The translations under genes and the position numbers were made by a program. Shown piece after piece: positions 1-7,832 of a DNA stretch of 15,539 nucleotides. Below the pieces are notes generated by a model. That model made no database searches. It worked only from the letters and a program-made list of their open reading frames with translations, and was not told the origin of the DNA. Source of the stretch: a bacterium (GTDB taxonomy: Bacteria > Spirochaetota > Spirochaetia > JABEVK01); the NCBI GenBank assembly GCA_021781625.1, contig JAJXWL010000024.1:1-15539 (forward strand). Direction: 5' to 3'. The first letter of the stretch is position 1. Each line of letters begins with the position of its first letter.

Positions 1-818
1 TTTTAAATTTTCAATTCCTCATCGCGGCACAAGCCCCTGTCTTTTTAGCCGCCCCCTCCAACCTTGTGGCCGTTCCTCCCAATAATCAGAACCTTACGGT
101 AACGGATCGTCCCGTTTCACCCGACGGGTTTGTGGTCAACGGCTTAGATTCCGTGAACCATCCCTGGCGCTCTGGACTAACCGTATTAAATTCCACTCTC
201 GACTTGGTTCCAAACCAAACAGCTCCCACTATCGGAGAAGCTTTAAGTGCTCAAGGAGTAACTTGGGCGTGGTACCAAAAAGGATGGACACAAGCCTTAA
301 AAGGACAGCCCTACCCCGGTTATTTATATGACCGAGAACCCTTTCAGTATTACTCGTCCTATGCCGATCATACCGCCGCGAAGAGTTTGCACCTCAAAGA
401 TTATGAAGAGTTTTTGTCACAGCTTTCTCACAATTCCTTGCCTCAAGTTTGCTTTGTGGACCCTTACCCTTTTTCGGCGACGGCCCTACCTTCCCTTTGG
501 ACGATTCAAACGCAAATGGTTGAGCTAGTGAAGAAAATCCAAGCCATGCCTTCGGGTTCAACTACCTTAATTTTATTAACCAGTCCTTCGGCAGGGGGAC
601 ACTGGGATCACGCTCCCCCTCCTCAAATGGATACTTGGGGACCTGGAACTCGTGTTCCGTTGATCATGATTTCACCTTTTGTAAAAAAAGGTTGGGTGGA
701 GCATAGGGTCTTTGAGGCTTCTGCCTTATTAAAACTCATTGAACAGCGCTGGAATATTTCGCCTTTGAATACAAGGGATGCCACGGCGAATAATCTGCTT
801 TATGCTTTTAAAAATTGA
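1..818 (+). CDS. phosphoesterase / acid phosphatase family protein (PF04185-like), 5'-truncated by window edge
   Basis: The frame is open to the first bases of the window, reading LNFQFLIAAQAPVF before the GTG at 66. The gene therefore begins upstream, and 66 is probably not a start. The remaining part matches the C-terminal half of the phosphoesterase family that includes acid phosphatase AcpA and phospholipase C relatives: APTIGEAL...VTWAWYQKGW, then LHLKDYEEFL, then WDHAPPP (603-623), then GPGTRVPLIMISPF and a closing LNTRDATANNL. Such enzymes hydrolyse phosphate esters, usually outside the cytoplasm; a signal peptide would lie outside the window. Oddity: where relatives carry an acidic pair eight and seven residues before the His of WDH (as in YDENGGFWDH), this protein has Pro-Ser (585-590). 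The usual NEHPG segment after the FVxP motif is also not recognisable (about 450-495). The family call is firm but activity is doubtful. The stop is TGA at 816-818, and no clear terminator follows. Confidence 0.8.
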   Translation, partial: LNFQFLIAAQAPVFLAAPSNLVAVPPNNQNLTVTDRPVSPDGFVVNGLDSVNHPWRSGLTVLNSTLDLVPNQTAPTIGEALSAQGVTWAWYQKGWTQALKGQPYPGYLYDREPFQYYSSYADHTAAKSLHLKDYEEFLSQLSHNSLPQVCFVDPYPFSATALPSLWTIQTQMVELVKKIQAMPSGSTTLILLTSPSAGGHWDHAPPPQMDTWGPGTRVPLIMISPFVKKGWVEHRVFEASALLKLIEQRWNISPLNTRDATANNLLYAFKN

Positions 819-949
819 GTACGACTCGAAACTAAGCCGGTATTTTCGACATTTACCTCCTGCCAATAAATCCAATATCGACAGAAATGGAACCTTGGTC
901 ATTCTGTAAAAGCTTTGAGGAGGATCACTTAGCCCCCTGTGTCAACATA

Positions 950-1357
950 TCACTTAGAAGAAGACGTGACCTTGGTGACCAAAGGAAAAAAAATAAAAAC
1001 AAAACAAAAAATCGCCACTATACTCCAGAAATAATCATAGTATGTTGATTGTGCGACCATTCTTTGAAAAACTACACCAAATAAATACGAACCATAGTAG
1101 AACAAAATCGAGAGTAGCATGTATGTAGCCACCCACACTCTTCGTTTTCTGTCTAACTTTCGGGATGCATCATCAGTCAGATCACGGTAAAAAACCCTCA
1201 CCAACTCAAGCAGACAAGTAAATAATAAGAACAGCAAAGCAGGAACAATGTGCCCATAGTGTCCAGAACTAGATGAAATCATGTTACTTGTAAAAAAAGC
1301 ACCAGCAACGAGGGTGTACACGGGAATTTTCTTTAAATAGATGGAAATATTTTTCAT
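950..1357 (-). CDS. small four-helix membrane protein, unknown function
   Basis: I do not recognise the family. The 135-residue product (counted from the ATG at 1357) has four hydrophobic stretches at about residues 11-27, 34-57, 73-97 and 109-128. A basic, charged loop (RKLDRKRR) lies between helices 2 and 3, and the tail ends in TSSSK. I chose the ATG at 1357 because AGAGAGG sits about seven bases upstream; the upstream extension to 1393 lacks such a site. The gene is visibly richer in A and T than its neighbours and uses many TTT, ATA and AAA codons, which may mean foreign origin or just a poorly conserved membrane protein. It stands alone between a + strand gene and the glnN terminator. 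The 131 bp between its stop and the phosphoesterase hold only a 9-base direct repeat (ATCACTTAG at 924 and 949). Confidence 0.65.
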   Translation of the reverse strand: MKNISIYLKKIPVYTLVAGAFFTSNMISSSSGHYGHIVPALLFLLFTCLLELVRVFYRDLTDDASRKLDRKRRVWVATYMLLSILFYYGSYLFGVVFQRMVAQSTYYDYFWSIVAIFCFVFIFFPLVTKVTSSSK

Positions 1358-1494
1358 TTCAACCTCTCTTTTGTTGATAATCAGAAATATCAAAGCTTCT
1401 CATAGCAACTTTTTGATAAGTGCAACCATAAAACTCTTGGTTATACTGCAATTCAGACTAAAACAGAACGCCAATCGCTCAGAGGATACCTCCA

Positions 1495-1527
1495 ACAAAA
1501 AAGCCCCCGCAGTAAACCACGGGGGCT
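1495..1527 (-). terminator. rho-independent terminator of glnN
   Basis: Read on the minus strand, a perfect 8-bp stem (AGCCCCCG at 1502-1509 pairing with CGGGGGCT at 1520-1527) with a 10-base loop is followed directly by a run of T residues. It begins 20 bases past the glnN stop codon, which fits a strong intrinsic terminator for that gene. Confidence 0.9.
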
Positions 1528-1547
1528 GATTCAAACTTCAGTCCAAA

Positions 1548-3662
1548 TTAGAAGCGGAACAGCATGTCTTCGTACGTGGGGTACGGGTAGTAATCAGCGG
1601 GTAAGACACCCTCAAGAGCGTCTACGGCCGAACGAACACCAGCCATCGCAACGAAAACCTTTTCGCGGTACAGTTTGGCTTTCTTGTGGGTATCAGCTTC
1701 ATCACGAGCCGCAGCCAGTTCTTTTTCCAGAACGGCCAGGTTTGCATAAGCCTTGGACAAAAGATCCCCGCCAACTTTCAGTTGACCTTCGGGTCCGCTA
1801 ACGTCGATCTTAACAGCCTTAAGAGTCTCAAGGCTGGCGGCCAAACCGGTTAACCAATCCAACGCTGAAGGAAGAATGTTTTTCTTAACCATTTCAACCT
1901 GTACACCAGCTTCAATATTGATGGTCTTGGCATACTTTTCCAGGTAGATTTCTACACGGCTGTGGAGTTCTTCTTCTGTAAAGACGGCATGCTTCTTAAA
2001 CAGCTGAAGGCTGTAATCCTTACCATATTCAGGAAGACAATCCACCCAAGCTTTCACGTTGGGGAGACCGCGTTTTGCGGCTTCGGCTTCCCATTCGTGG
2101 CTGTATCCGTTGCCATTAAACACAACCTTTTTATGGGCTTTATACTGTTCAGCAACAATCTTCTTGATTTCGGCTTGTTTGTCCGAAGCTTTTTCGAGGC
2201 GGTCAGCGTACTGAGCCAGGATTTCAGCAACAGCCGTATTGAGCACCACGTTGGGTCCGGCGATGGAATCACCAGAGGGAACCATGCGGAATTCAAACTT
2301 GTTGCCAGTAAAGGCAAAGGGACTGGTGCGGTTACGGTCGGTCAGGTCCTTGGGAAGGTCAGGTAGAGACGTAGCTCCCAGTTCCAGTTTCACGCCCTCT
2401 TTCGAGGTAATGGTTTTACCTTCGCTGATCGCGTTCAGAATCTCTTCCAGCTGACCTAAGAAGATCGAAATGATGGCGGGAGGAGCTTCGTTGGCACCCA
2501 AGCGGTGGTCGTTACCAGGGTTACCAGCAGCAGTGCGGAGCAGAAGAGCGTACTTATCCACAGCTTCAATCACAGCGGTGCAGAACAAAAGGAACTGGCT
2601 GTTCTCTTGAGGAGTCTTACCAGGTTCCAGCAGGTTTTGACCGTCGTCGGTCCCCATGGACCAGTTGTTGTGTTTACCAGAACCATTAACGCCGGCAAAA
2701 GGCTTTTCGTGAAGAAGAGCGGCCAGGCCGTGGCGGGAGGCGACTTTTCGCATGGTCTCCATGACCAATTGGTTGGAGTCGGTGGCGACATTGGAAGCCG
2801 AGAAGATCACGGCCAATTCGTACTGGTGAGGGGCAACCTCGTTGTGCTGAGTTTTGGCGGTGATGCCCAGTTTCCAGAGTTCTTCATTGAACTCGCGCAT
2901 AAAGGCTTGAACATTGTCCGGAATGGCGGCGAAGTAATGATCTTCCAGTTCCTGTCCCTTGGCCGGAAGAGCACCCAAAACGGTGCGGCCGGTCAAAAGA
3001 AGGTCAGGACGTTGGGTAAAATACCCTTCGTCAATTAAGAAATACTCTTGTTCAGGACCAACCGTGGTCACCACACGAGTCGCTGTGGTATTTCCCAGAG
3101 CTTTCAACACGCGCAGGGCCTGGCGGTTAATGGCGTCCATCGAACGCAAAAGTGGGGTCTTCTTGTCGAGAGCTTCTCCATGATAGCCCACAAAAGCTGT
3201 GGGAATACACAGGGTTACGCCAGACGGATCAGACTTCAAAAAGGCCGGACTTGCCGTATCCCAAGCCGTATAACCGCGAGCTTCAAAGGTGGCACGTAAT
3301 CCGCCTGAGGGGAATGAAGAGGCATCGGGTTCGCCCTGAATCAGTTCTTTTCCCGAAAACTCCATAATGACTTTACCTTCCCCAACAGGGCTGATAAACG
3401 AGTCATGCTTTTCGGCCGTGATGCCGGTCAAAGGCTGAAACCAGTGCGTATAGTGAGTGGCACCCTTCTCTAGAGCCCAATCTTTCATCGCGTTGGCCAC
3501 GACCTCAGCGACTTCGGTGGTCAGCTTCTTTTTGCCAGCCTGAACCAGCTTCAGGTCTTTGTAGACCGACTTGGGCAGGCGTTCCCGCTGGGTCGCGTCG
3601 TTGAAACTGTTAGAGCCGAACAGAGCCGGAACCCCGCTCACGGCTTCGACGATATCAGACAT
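1548..3662 (-). CDS. glnN: glutamine synthetase, type III (GSIII)
   Basis: It makes glutamine from glutamate, ammonia and ATP in the cytoplasm. The 704-residue length is typical of type III enzymes (about 700-730) and far above type I (about 470). Recognisable elements are the N-terminal FGSNSFND (15-22), THWFQP (72-77), the metal-binding [10 protein letters not shown] (202-211), NEVAPHQYE (274-282), [12 protein letters not shown] with its catalytic-loop His (324-335), [10 protein letters not shown] (387-396), and the NRTSPF..FEFR block (444-459). The C-terminal extension ends in [12 protein letters not shown], usual for GSIII. No adenylylation tyrosine motif of type I enzymes is evident. The ATG at 3662 has AAGGAG seven bases upstream. 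The sigma-54 promoter upstream (3776-3792) suggests induction under nitrogen limitation, and an intrinsic terminator lies just downstream. The gene is intact, with all metal and substrate motifs present. The family symbol glnN is used for GSIII in several phyla. Confidence 0.97.
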   Translation of the reverse strand: MSDIVEAVSGVPALFGSNSFNDATQRERLPKSVYKDLKLVQAGKKKLTTEVAEVVANAMKDWALEKGATHYTHWFQPLTGITAEKHDSFISPVGEGKVIMEFSGKELIQGEPDASSFPSGGLRATFEARGYTAWDTASPAFLKSDPSGVTLCIPTAFVGYHGEALDKKTPLLRSMDAINRQALRVLKALGNTTATRVVTTVGPEQEYFLIDEGYFTQRPDLLLTGRTVLGALPAKGQELEDHYFAAIPDNVQAFMREFNEELWKLGITAKTQHNEVAPHQYELAVIFSASNVATDSNQLVMETMRKVASRHGLAALLHEKPFAGVNGSGKHNNWSMGTDDGQNLLEPGKTPQENSQFLLFCTAVIEAVDKYALLLRTAAGNPGNDHRLGANEAPPAIISIFLGQLEEILNAISEGKTITSKEGVKLELGATSLPDLPKDLTDRNRTSPFAFTGNKFEFRMVPSGDSIAGPNVVLNTAVAEILAQYADRLEKASDKQAEIKKIVAEQYKAHKKVVFNGNGYSHEWEAEAAKRGLPNVKAWVDCLPEYGKDYSLQLFKKHAVFTEEELHSRVEIYLEKYAKTINIEAGVQVEMVKKNILPSALDWLTGLAASLETLKAVKIDVSGPEGQLKVGGDLLSKAYANLAVLEKELAAARDEADTHKKAKLYREKVFVAMAGVRSAVDALEGVLPADYYPYPTYEDMLFRF

Positions 3663-3699
3663 GTCGTCTCTCCTTACAAAAACGGATGATATTTTTAGA

Positions 3700-3732
3700 C
3701 TCTCTAATAGAGCTTGCCCATACTAGCATGGG
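3700..3732 (-). other. short stem-loops in the glnN leader
   Basis: The roughly 100-base untranslated leader expected from the sigma-54 promoter holds two small hairpins on the minus strand: CCCAT/ATGGG at 3717-3732 with a six-base loop, and CTCT/AGAG at 3702-3712 with a three-base loop. A third GC-rich inverted repeat lies at 3754-3766 next to the predicted start of transcription. They are short, and I recognise no known riboswitch; they may have no regulatory role. Confidence 0.3.
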
Positions 3733-3748
3733 ATGGCTTTTTGGCCAA
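3720..3748 (-). promoter_or_regulatory. possible sigma-70-type promoter of glnN
   Basis: On the minus strand, TTGGCC (3743-3748) is followed by a 17-base spacer and TAGTAT (3720-3725). Each hexamer matches the consensus at four of six positions, and the spacing is ideal. It lies downstream of the sigma-54 site and would give a leader of about 50 bases. The TAGTAT overlaps a small hairpin. A matching hexamer pair of this quality can arise by chance. Confidence 0.4.
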
Positions 3749-3775
3749 CTGAGAAAGCCGGGCTTTTATTTACTA

Positions 3776-3792
3776 TGCAAAAAATGTGCCAA
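3776..3792 (-). promoter_or_regulatory. sigma-54 (RpoN) promoter of glnN
   Basis: The minus strand reads TTGGCAC, five Ts and an A, then TTGCA. This keeps the -24 element TGGCAC and the -12 element TTGCA, with exactly ten bases between the GG and GC pairs, as in the sigma-54 consensus YTGGCACRNNNNTTGCW. It departs from consensus only in the two bases just after TGGCAC. It lies 113 bases upstream of the glnN start codon, in the gap behind the DUF2156 gene. Sigma-54 control of glutamine synthetase is well known in other bacteria. I saw no clear NtrC-type palindrome upstream. Confidence 0.8.
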
Positions 3793-3854
3793 GAGCTAAA
3801 AAAACTTCCAACGAGGCCTTAACGCGTCGAGGGCACGAGGACTTTGCGGGAATC

Positions 3855-4787
3855 CTACATTTGCGTTACGGGCCAGACCTGGTATTTTTCGATAAATTCT
3901 ACAGGACGGTAGGTTTCTTTAGCCTGACGTAGACCGGGATCCCCCAAATCTTGTTCACGGTTGACACATTGATAGGTCTGACAAAGGGTTTTTGACCAAT
4001 CTTGAAAAATGGTTTGGTAAACGCCTTTAATGCTGCCGTCCGCTTTTTCAAAATGAATGACAAAACAACGGCCTTGCCGCATGGCTTCACCCTGAGCGTA
4101 GGCAATGGGCTTTCCCCCTAAAAACCAAATTCGTCCCGAAAGCTCCAACTCTTTACGAAGTTCAATTCCCTCTTTGGAGGGTAAGTAGTCGCTTTGGTCT
4201 TCACGTCCCGTTTGCCAGGTTTCTAATACCTGCAGGGCATCTTGAGTGTCCTCAGGGCTGTCGGTCATATCGCGAAAGGTAAACCCCTCTGGATACGTCG
4301 AAAAAAAGGCGTTGATATGGTTCCGTTTTTTATGAAATTTCTTTCCGTCTAAATCGGCCATTTCTTGACAGTCGTACACATAATCCCAGTTGTCCCGATC
4401 CGGTCTCGCCTCCCACTTTTGCGAAGCCAACAGCTCAGCCAAGCCCTCTTTTTGGGGCAGGGAGCAATTTTTCCAGTAGTCATGATGGGCCATCAAATCA
4501 TCCAACAAGGCTTTATCCTGGGGAGGTCCCCAAGGCAGAGCAAAGAAAGTTTTTCCGTGTCGCGAACCTGAAATGACGTAGACCCCCTCTTCTAAACGAC
4601 TTAGCCGATAACCATAAGTGCGTCGAAATAGGTAAATGTTCGAAAACGTAAACTCAGAGATACCGGACTCTAAGCGCTGAAAATGAGGATGAAGCTCAGC
4701 CCTCAAGGAAAGATCAATAGGCGCGAATTCGGGGTATGAAGGAACCATAGGAATAAGATAAAGAAAAATCGACTTTCCGGCAAACAT
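3855..4787 (-). CDS. DUF2156 / phosphatidylglycerol lysyltransferase C-terminal-domain protein (GNAT-like)
   Basis: It is a stand-alone soluble protein of about 310 residues related to the DUF2156 domain, a double GNAT-like fold also found as the catalytic part of MprF lipid aminoacyltransferases. Numbering from the ATG at 4787, the diagnostic pieces are SEFTFSNIY (44-52), LDGKKFHKKRNHINAF (146-161) and VNREQDLGDPGLRQAKETY (275-293), with IEKY near the C-terminus. No membrane domain is present, so it is not MprF itself. The substrate of such short forms is generally unknown; transfer of an aminoacyl or acyl group is an inference from the fold. The start is uncertain. A TTG at 4814 is possible; the ATG at 4787 has GAGAGAG five bases upstream and is preferred; the ATG at 4748 lacks a ribosome site but also fits the family N-terminus. 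It is divergent from aspS, with the two 5' ends only about 50 bases apart. Confidence 0.82.
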   Translation of the reverse strand: MFAGKSIFLYLIPMVPSYPEFAPIDLSLRAELHPHFQRLESGISEFTFSNIYLFRRTYGYRLSRLEEGVYVISGSRHGKTFFALPWGPPQDKALLDDLMAHHDYWKNCSLPQKEGLAELLASQKWEARPDRDNWDYVYDCQEMADLDGKKFHKKRNHINAFFSTYPEGFTFRDMTDSPEDTQDALQVLETWQTGREDQSDYLPSKEGIELRKELELSGRIWFLGGKPIAYAQGEAMRQGRCFVIHFEKADGSIKGVYQTIFQDWSKTLCQTYQCVNREQDLGDPGLRQAKETYRPVEFIEKYQVWPVTQM

Positions 4788-4803
4788 CCAAACTCTCTCG
4801 GCT

Positions 4804-4832
4804 TTTCCTAGCAATCCCGTTTATGCTAAACT
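4804..4832 (+). promoter_or_regulatory. weak candidate promoter abutting the aspS start
   Basis: Two overlapping -10-like hexamers, TATGCT (4822-4827) and TAAACT (4827-4832), end 12 and 7 bases before the aspS ATG. The best -35 partner, TTTCCT (4804-4809), matches poorly. No Shine-Dalgarno sequence precedes the ATG, so transcription from here would give a leaderless or nearly leaderless mRNA. The region also has to serve the divergent DUF2156 gene. Confidence 0.35.
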
Positions 4833-4839
4833 GACGATT

Positions 4840-6606
4840 ATGAATTTTCCTCAGCGTACTCACACCTGCGGCTTTTTGAACCTTGTTCACGCCGAAACTA
4901 CCGTGACCCTCAATGCTTGGGTTCACCGAGCCCGTAACCAAGGCGGTGTCGTCTTTTTGACCCTGAGAGACCGCTACGGCTTTGTCCAGGCGGTGGTGGA
5001 TGAACGCTCCCCGGCTGGTATCCTCGAAAAGGCCGCCGAACTGAAAAATGAATGGTGCGTGGCCTTGACTGGCCAAGTCCAAGCTCGACCTGAGGCTATG
5101 CGCAACCCCAAAATGGCCACCGGAGACATCGAAGTGGTTGTCCACGAAGTTGTGGTGCTTTCCCAAGCCCCGGTATTGCCCTTTCCCATTGAAGACGAAA
5201 ATAAAGCCAATGAAAACCTGCGCCTAGAATACCGTTACCTTGACCTGCGTAGTCCCGGAATGCGCGATCGAATGATCCTTCGCGATAAAGTCACGTGGAC
5301 GGCAAGGCAATACCTTCACAAGCAAGGTTTTCTTGAAATCGAAACCCCGACCTTTATCAAATCCACGCCTGAAGGGGCCAGAGACTTTCTGGTACCCAGT
5401 CGAACCAACCCAGGCAAATTTTATGCCTTACCCCAAAGCCCTCAGTTGTACAAACAGCTCTTGATGGTGGGCGGTCTTGATAAATACTTTCAAATCGCCA
5501 GATGTTACCGGGACGAAGATGCCCGAGGCGACCGCCAACCCGAATTCACGCAAATCGACGTGGAAATGTCGTTCTGTACCGCCGAGGATATTTACCGGCT
5601 TATGGAAGGCCTAATGCGTGAAATCTTCCAGGAAACCCTCGGGTACGACTTGACCATTCCCTTTGCCAGACTTCCGTACGATAAAGCCATAGACTTATAC
5701 GGCTCGGACAAGCCTGACCTCAGGTTCGGCTTGCCCATGCAAGATTTTTCATCCTTCGTGGAGGGCTCTGGCTTTCAAGCCTTTGAAGGCGTTGTGGAGT
5801 CTGGGGGGAGCGTCAAAGCCCTGGTCGTCCCCGGGGCCGCTGAGTTAGCCAGCCGCAAAAAAATATCTGAATGGGAAGAAATTGCTAAAACCTACGGGGC
5901 CAAGGGACTAGCCTGGATGAAAGTCGTCTCAGGTGCCGTAGAAGGCGGAGTGGCCAAGTTCTTTCAAGCCCAACAAACAGAAATTCTCAAGGCACTTTCG
6001 GCCCAAGACGGAGATGTCATTCTCTTTGTCGCTGACCGTTACAAAACCGCCTGTACTTCTTTGGGGGCTGTGCGACTTAAGGTCGGCCGCGAGTTAGGCT
6101 TGGCAGACCCTAACGCCTTTGCTTTTGCCTGGATCGTCGATTTTCCGTTGTTTGAGTACAATGAGGAAGAGTCCCGTTGGGAACCAGCCCACCATATGTT
6201 TACCATGCCGCAGGCGGCCTACTTAGAAACTTTTGACACCAATCCTGGCCCCGTAAAAGGGGACTTGTACGATTTAGTCTGCAACGGCCTGGAATTGGCC
6301 TCAGGATCTATCCGTATTCATGACCCCGCCATTCAACAGCGCTTATTCAATACGGTAGGCTTTCCTCCTGAAGAAGCCCAAAAGCGTTTTGGCTTTTTAC
6401 TCAAAGCGTTTCAGTATGGTCCGCCGCCACACGGGGGAATTGCGCCCGGCTTAGATCGTTTAGTCATGATCCTTACCCAGCAAGACACCATCCGTGAGGT
6501 CATCGCCTTCCCCAAGAATACCGTTGGAGCCAGCCCCATGGATAATTCCCCCAGTGATGTCGACCCCAACCAGCTCAAGGAACTTCACCTTAAGGTGGAT
6601 CTTTGA
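4840..6606 (+). CDS. aspS: aspartyl-tRNA synthetase, bacterial type
   Basis: It charges tRNA-Asp with aspartate in the cytoplasm, using ATP. At 588 residues it matches the bacterial length and order: OB-fold anticodon domain (about 20-105, WVHRARNQGGVVF), class II motif 1 region (130-175), ALPQSPQLYKQLLM (196-209), motif 2 RCYRDEDARGDRQPEFTQID (221-240), the bacterial insertion (GAD) domain (about 290-430), and motif 3 GIAPGLDRLVMIL (533-545). The C-terminal AFPKN..GASPMDNSPSDV (556-574) resembles spirochaetal enzymes. In the anticodon loop the residue equivalent to the one separating discriminating (Leu in E. coli) from non-discriminating (His in Pseudomonas) forms is Gln34, so specificity for tRNA-Asp alone or also tRNA-Asn is unclear. 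The ATG at 4840 lacks a Shine-Dalgarno sequence but the protein aligns from its first residues. Its stop overlaps the start of the MFS gene. Confidence 0.98.
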   Translation: MNFPQRTHTCGFLNLVHAETTVTLNAWVHRARNQGGVVFLTLRDRYGFVQAVVDERSPAGILEKAAELKNEWCVALTGQVQARPEAMRNPKMATGDIEVVVHEVVVLSQAPVLPFPIEDENKANENLRLEYRYLDLRSPGMRDRMILRDKVTWTARQYLHKQGFLEIETPTFIKSTPEGARDFLVPSRTNPGKFYALPQSPQLYKQLLMVGGLDKYFQIARCYRDEDARGDRQPEFTQIDVEMSFCTAEDIYRLMEGLMREIFQETLGYDLTIPFARLPYDKAIDLYGSDKPDLRFGLPMQDFSSFVEGSGFQAFEGVVESGGSVKALVVPGAAELASRKKISEWEEIAKTYGAKGLAWMKVVSGAVEGGVAKFFQAQQTEILKALSAQDGDVILFVADRYKTACTSLGAVRLKVGRELGLADPNAFAFAWIVDFPLFEYNEEESRWEPAHHMFTMPQAAYLETFDTNPGPVKGDLYDLVCNGLELASGSIRIHDPAIQQRLFNTVGFPPEEAQKRFGFLLKAFQYGPPPHGGIAPGLDRLVMILTQQDTIREVIAFPKNTVGASPMDNSPSDVDPNQLKELHLKVDL

Positions 6607-7832
6607 GTAAACCTGCCTATGCGGCCCTAGCCTACCGCGACTTTAGGCTACTTTTAGCAGGCCGGTTTGCCTCGGCCTTGGGTGGTCAAATGTTGACCTT
6701 TGCCGTGGCCTGGGACTTGTGGACACGAACACAAAGTCCCTTTGCTTTGGGGTTAATTGGCTTGTCCGTAGTCTTACCTGTCATTACGGCGTCTTTACCA
6801 GCAGGGGTCTTCGCCGACCATCATGACCGGCGGCATATCGTCCAAACCACTCAAACGGTAACCTCTTTGGCCTCTGCCGGACTGGCCATTTTGGCCTGGG
6901 CGCACGGTCCTGTCGCCGTGATTTTTGTCCTATTGGCTGTTTTGGGCTTGGTTCGCGCTTTTAATGACCCAGCTACTGCCACGCTCATTGCCCTGGTCGT
7001 CCCTTCGAAAGACTATGCCAATGCAGCGACGTGGAATTCGAGCGTGTATCAAACCGCCGCCATCGCCGGACCAGCTGTATCGGGTCTGTTGGTCGCTTTA
7101 TGGAACGGCGTTGCGGGCATTTACGCCCTAGCGGCTGGTTTAGCGCTGGTGAACTTTGTTCTCGTAACGCTGATTCGCACCCGCCAAGTAAAAATACCGG
7201 CCAAAGCGGCCACCTGGCAATCGCTTAAAGAAGGCTTGGCCTTTATAAAAGCTCATAAAGTCATCTTGGCGGCGATCACCTTGGACATGTGGGCCGTTTT
7301 ATTGGGTGGCGCGGTGGCCCTCTTACCCATTTATGCGACCAACATTCTTCATGTGGGGGCTTGGGGGCTGGGTATTATGCGCTCGGCAACCTCGTTAGGG
7401 GCCCTTTTGATGGCCTTATTCTTGGCTCATCGGCCGCCTTTTCAACGGGCCGGAGTCGCTTTATTGACGGCTGTGGCTGGTTTTGGTCTGGTTACCGTGG
7501 CCTTTGGGCTCTCGACTTGGTTTCCGCTCTCGGTGGTTCTTTTGTTTCTATTGGGCGCCCTCGACAATATTAGTGTGGTGATCCGAAGTACCCTCATGCT
7601 AACCCAAGTCCCTGACGAAATGCGGGGCAGGACTTCTTCGGTCAACACGATCTTTATTAGTTCTTCCAATGAGCTAGGAGATTTCGAATCCGGCATGGTA
7701 GCAGGTTTAATCGGCCCCATGGCCGCCGTGGTCGTAGGAGGACTGGGAACCCTATTGGTTGTGGCCGCCGTGGCGAAAAAGTGGCCTCAATTGACCCGTT
7801 TGAAAGCTCTCGACGCCCCAGTTTCCGCTTGA
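6603..7832 (+). CDS. MFS exporter, EntS/MFS_3-like
   Basis: A 409-residue major facilitator with about twelve hydrophobic segments. The N-terminus FRLLLAGRFASALGGQM (14-30), the motif A variant GVFADHHDRR (68-77), and the late block PDEMRGRTSSVNTIF..SNELGDFESG (from about 337) are characteristic of the MFS_3 group that includes the enterobactin exporter EntS and many uncharacterised drug or metabolite exporters. The substrate cannot be told, and no siderophore genes are nearby. The start is TTG at 6603, overlapping the aspS stop as TTGA, with AAGGTGG about seven bases upstream. Translation is thus probably coupled to aspS and the two are cotranscribed. Pairing with a tRNA synthetase gene says little about function. 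Confidence 0.9.
   Translation: MSKPAYAALAYRDFRLLLAGRFASALGGQMLTFAVAWDLWTRTQSPFALGLIGLSVVLPVITASLPAGVFADHHDRRHIVQTTQTVTSLASAGLAILAWAHGPVAVIFVLLAVLGLVRAFNDPATATLIALVVPSKDYANAATWNSSVYQTAAIAGPAVSGLLVALWNGVAGIYALAAGLALVNFVLVTLIRTRQVKIPAKAATWQSLKEGLAFIKAHKVILAAITLDMWAVLLGGAVALLPIYATNILHVGAWGLGIMRSATSLGALLMALFLAHRPPFQRAGVALLTAVAGFGLVTVAFGLSTWFPLSVVLLFLLGALDNISVVIRSTLMLTQVPDEMRGRTSSVNTIFISSSNELGDFESGMVAGLIGPMAAVVVGGLGTLLVVAAVAKKWPQLTRLKALDAPVSA

Noticed and set aside
888..1046. about 52-codon frame starting ATGGAACCTTGG on the plus strand
   Set aside because: It runs antisense into the membrane protein gene, becomes Lys/Arg-rich low complexity, and has no ribosome site.
2505..3038. 177-residue open frame on the plus strand opposite glnN
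   Set aside because: It lies wholly antisense to the well-conserved glutamine synthetase, has no family-like features and no ribosome site; it is a codon-bias shadow.
3793..3854. terminator for the DUF2156 gene or NtrC site upstream of the sigma-54 promoter
   Set aside because: A T-rich stretch exists on the minus strand, but the sequence before it gives only a poor, mismatched stem, and no GCACCA/TGGTGC-type palindrome was found.
4714..5166. 150-residue minus-strand frame over the start of aspS
   Set aside because: Antisense to the AspRS anticodon domain, with no recognisable domain.
6586..6597. 12-base palindrome CACCTTAAGGTG at the end of aspS
   Set aside because: It lies in conserved coding sequence (the HLKV end) and overlaps the ribosome site of the next gene; a chance palindrome is the simpler explanation, although masking of that site is conceivable.
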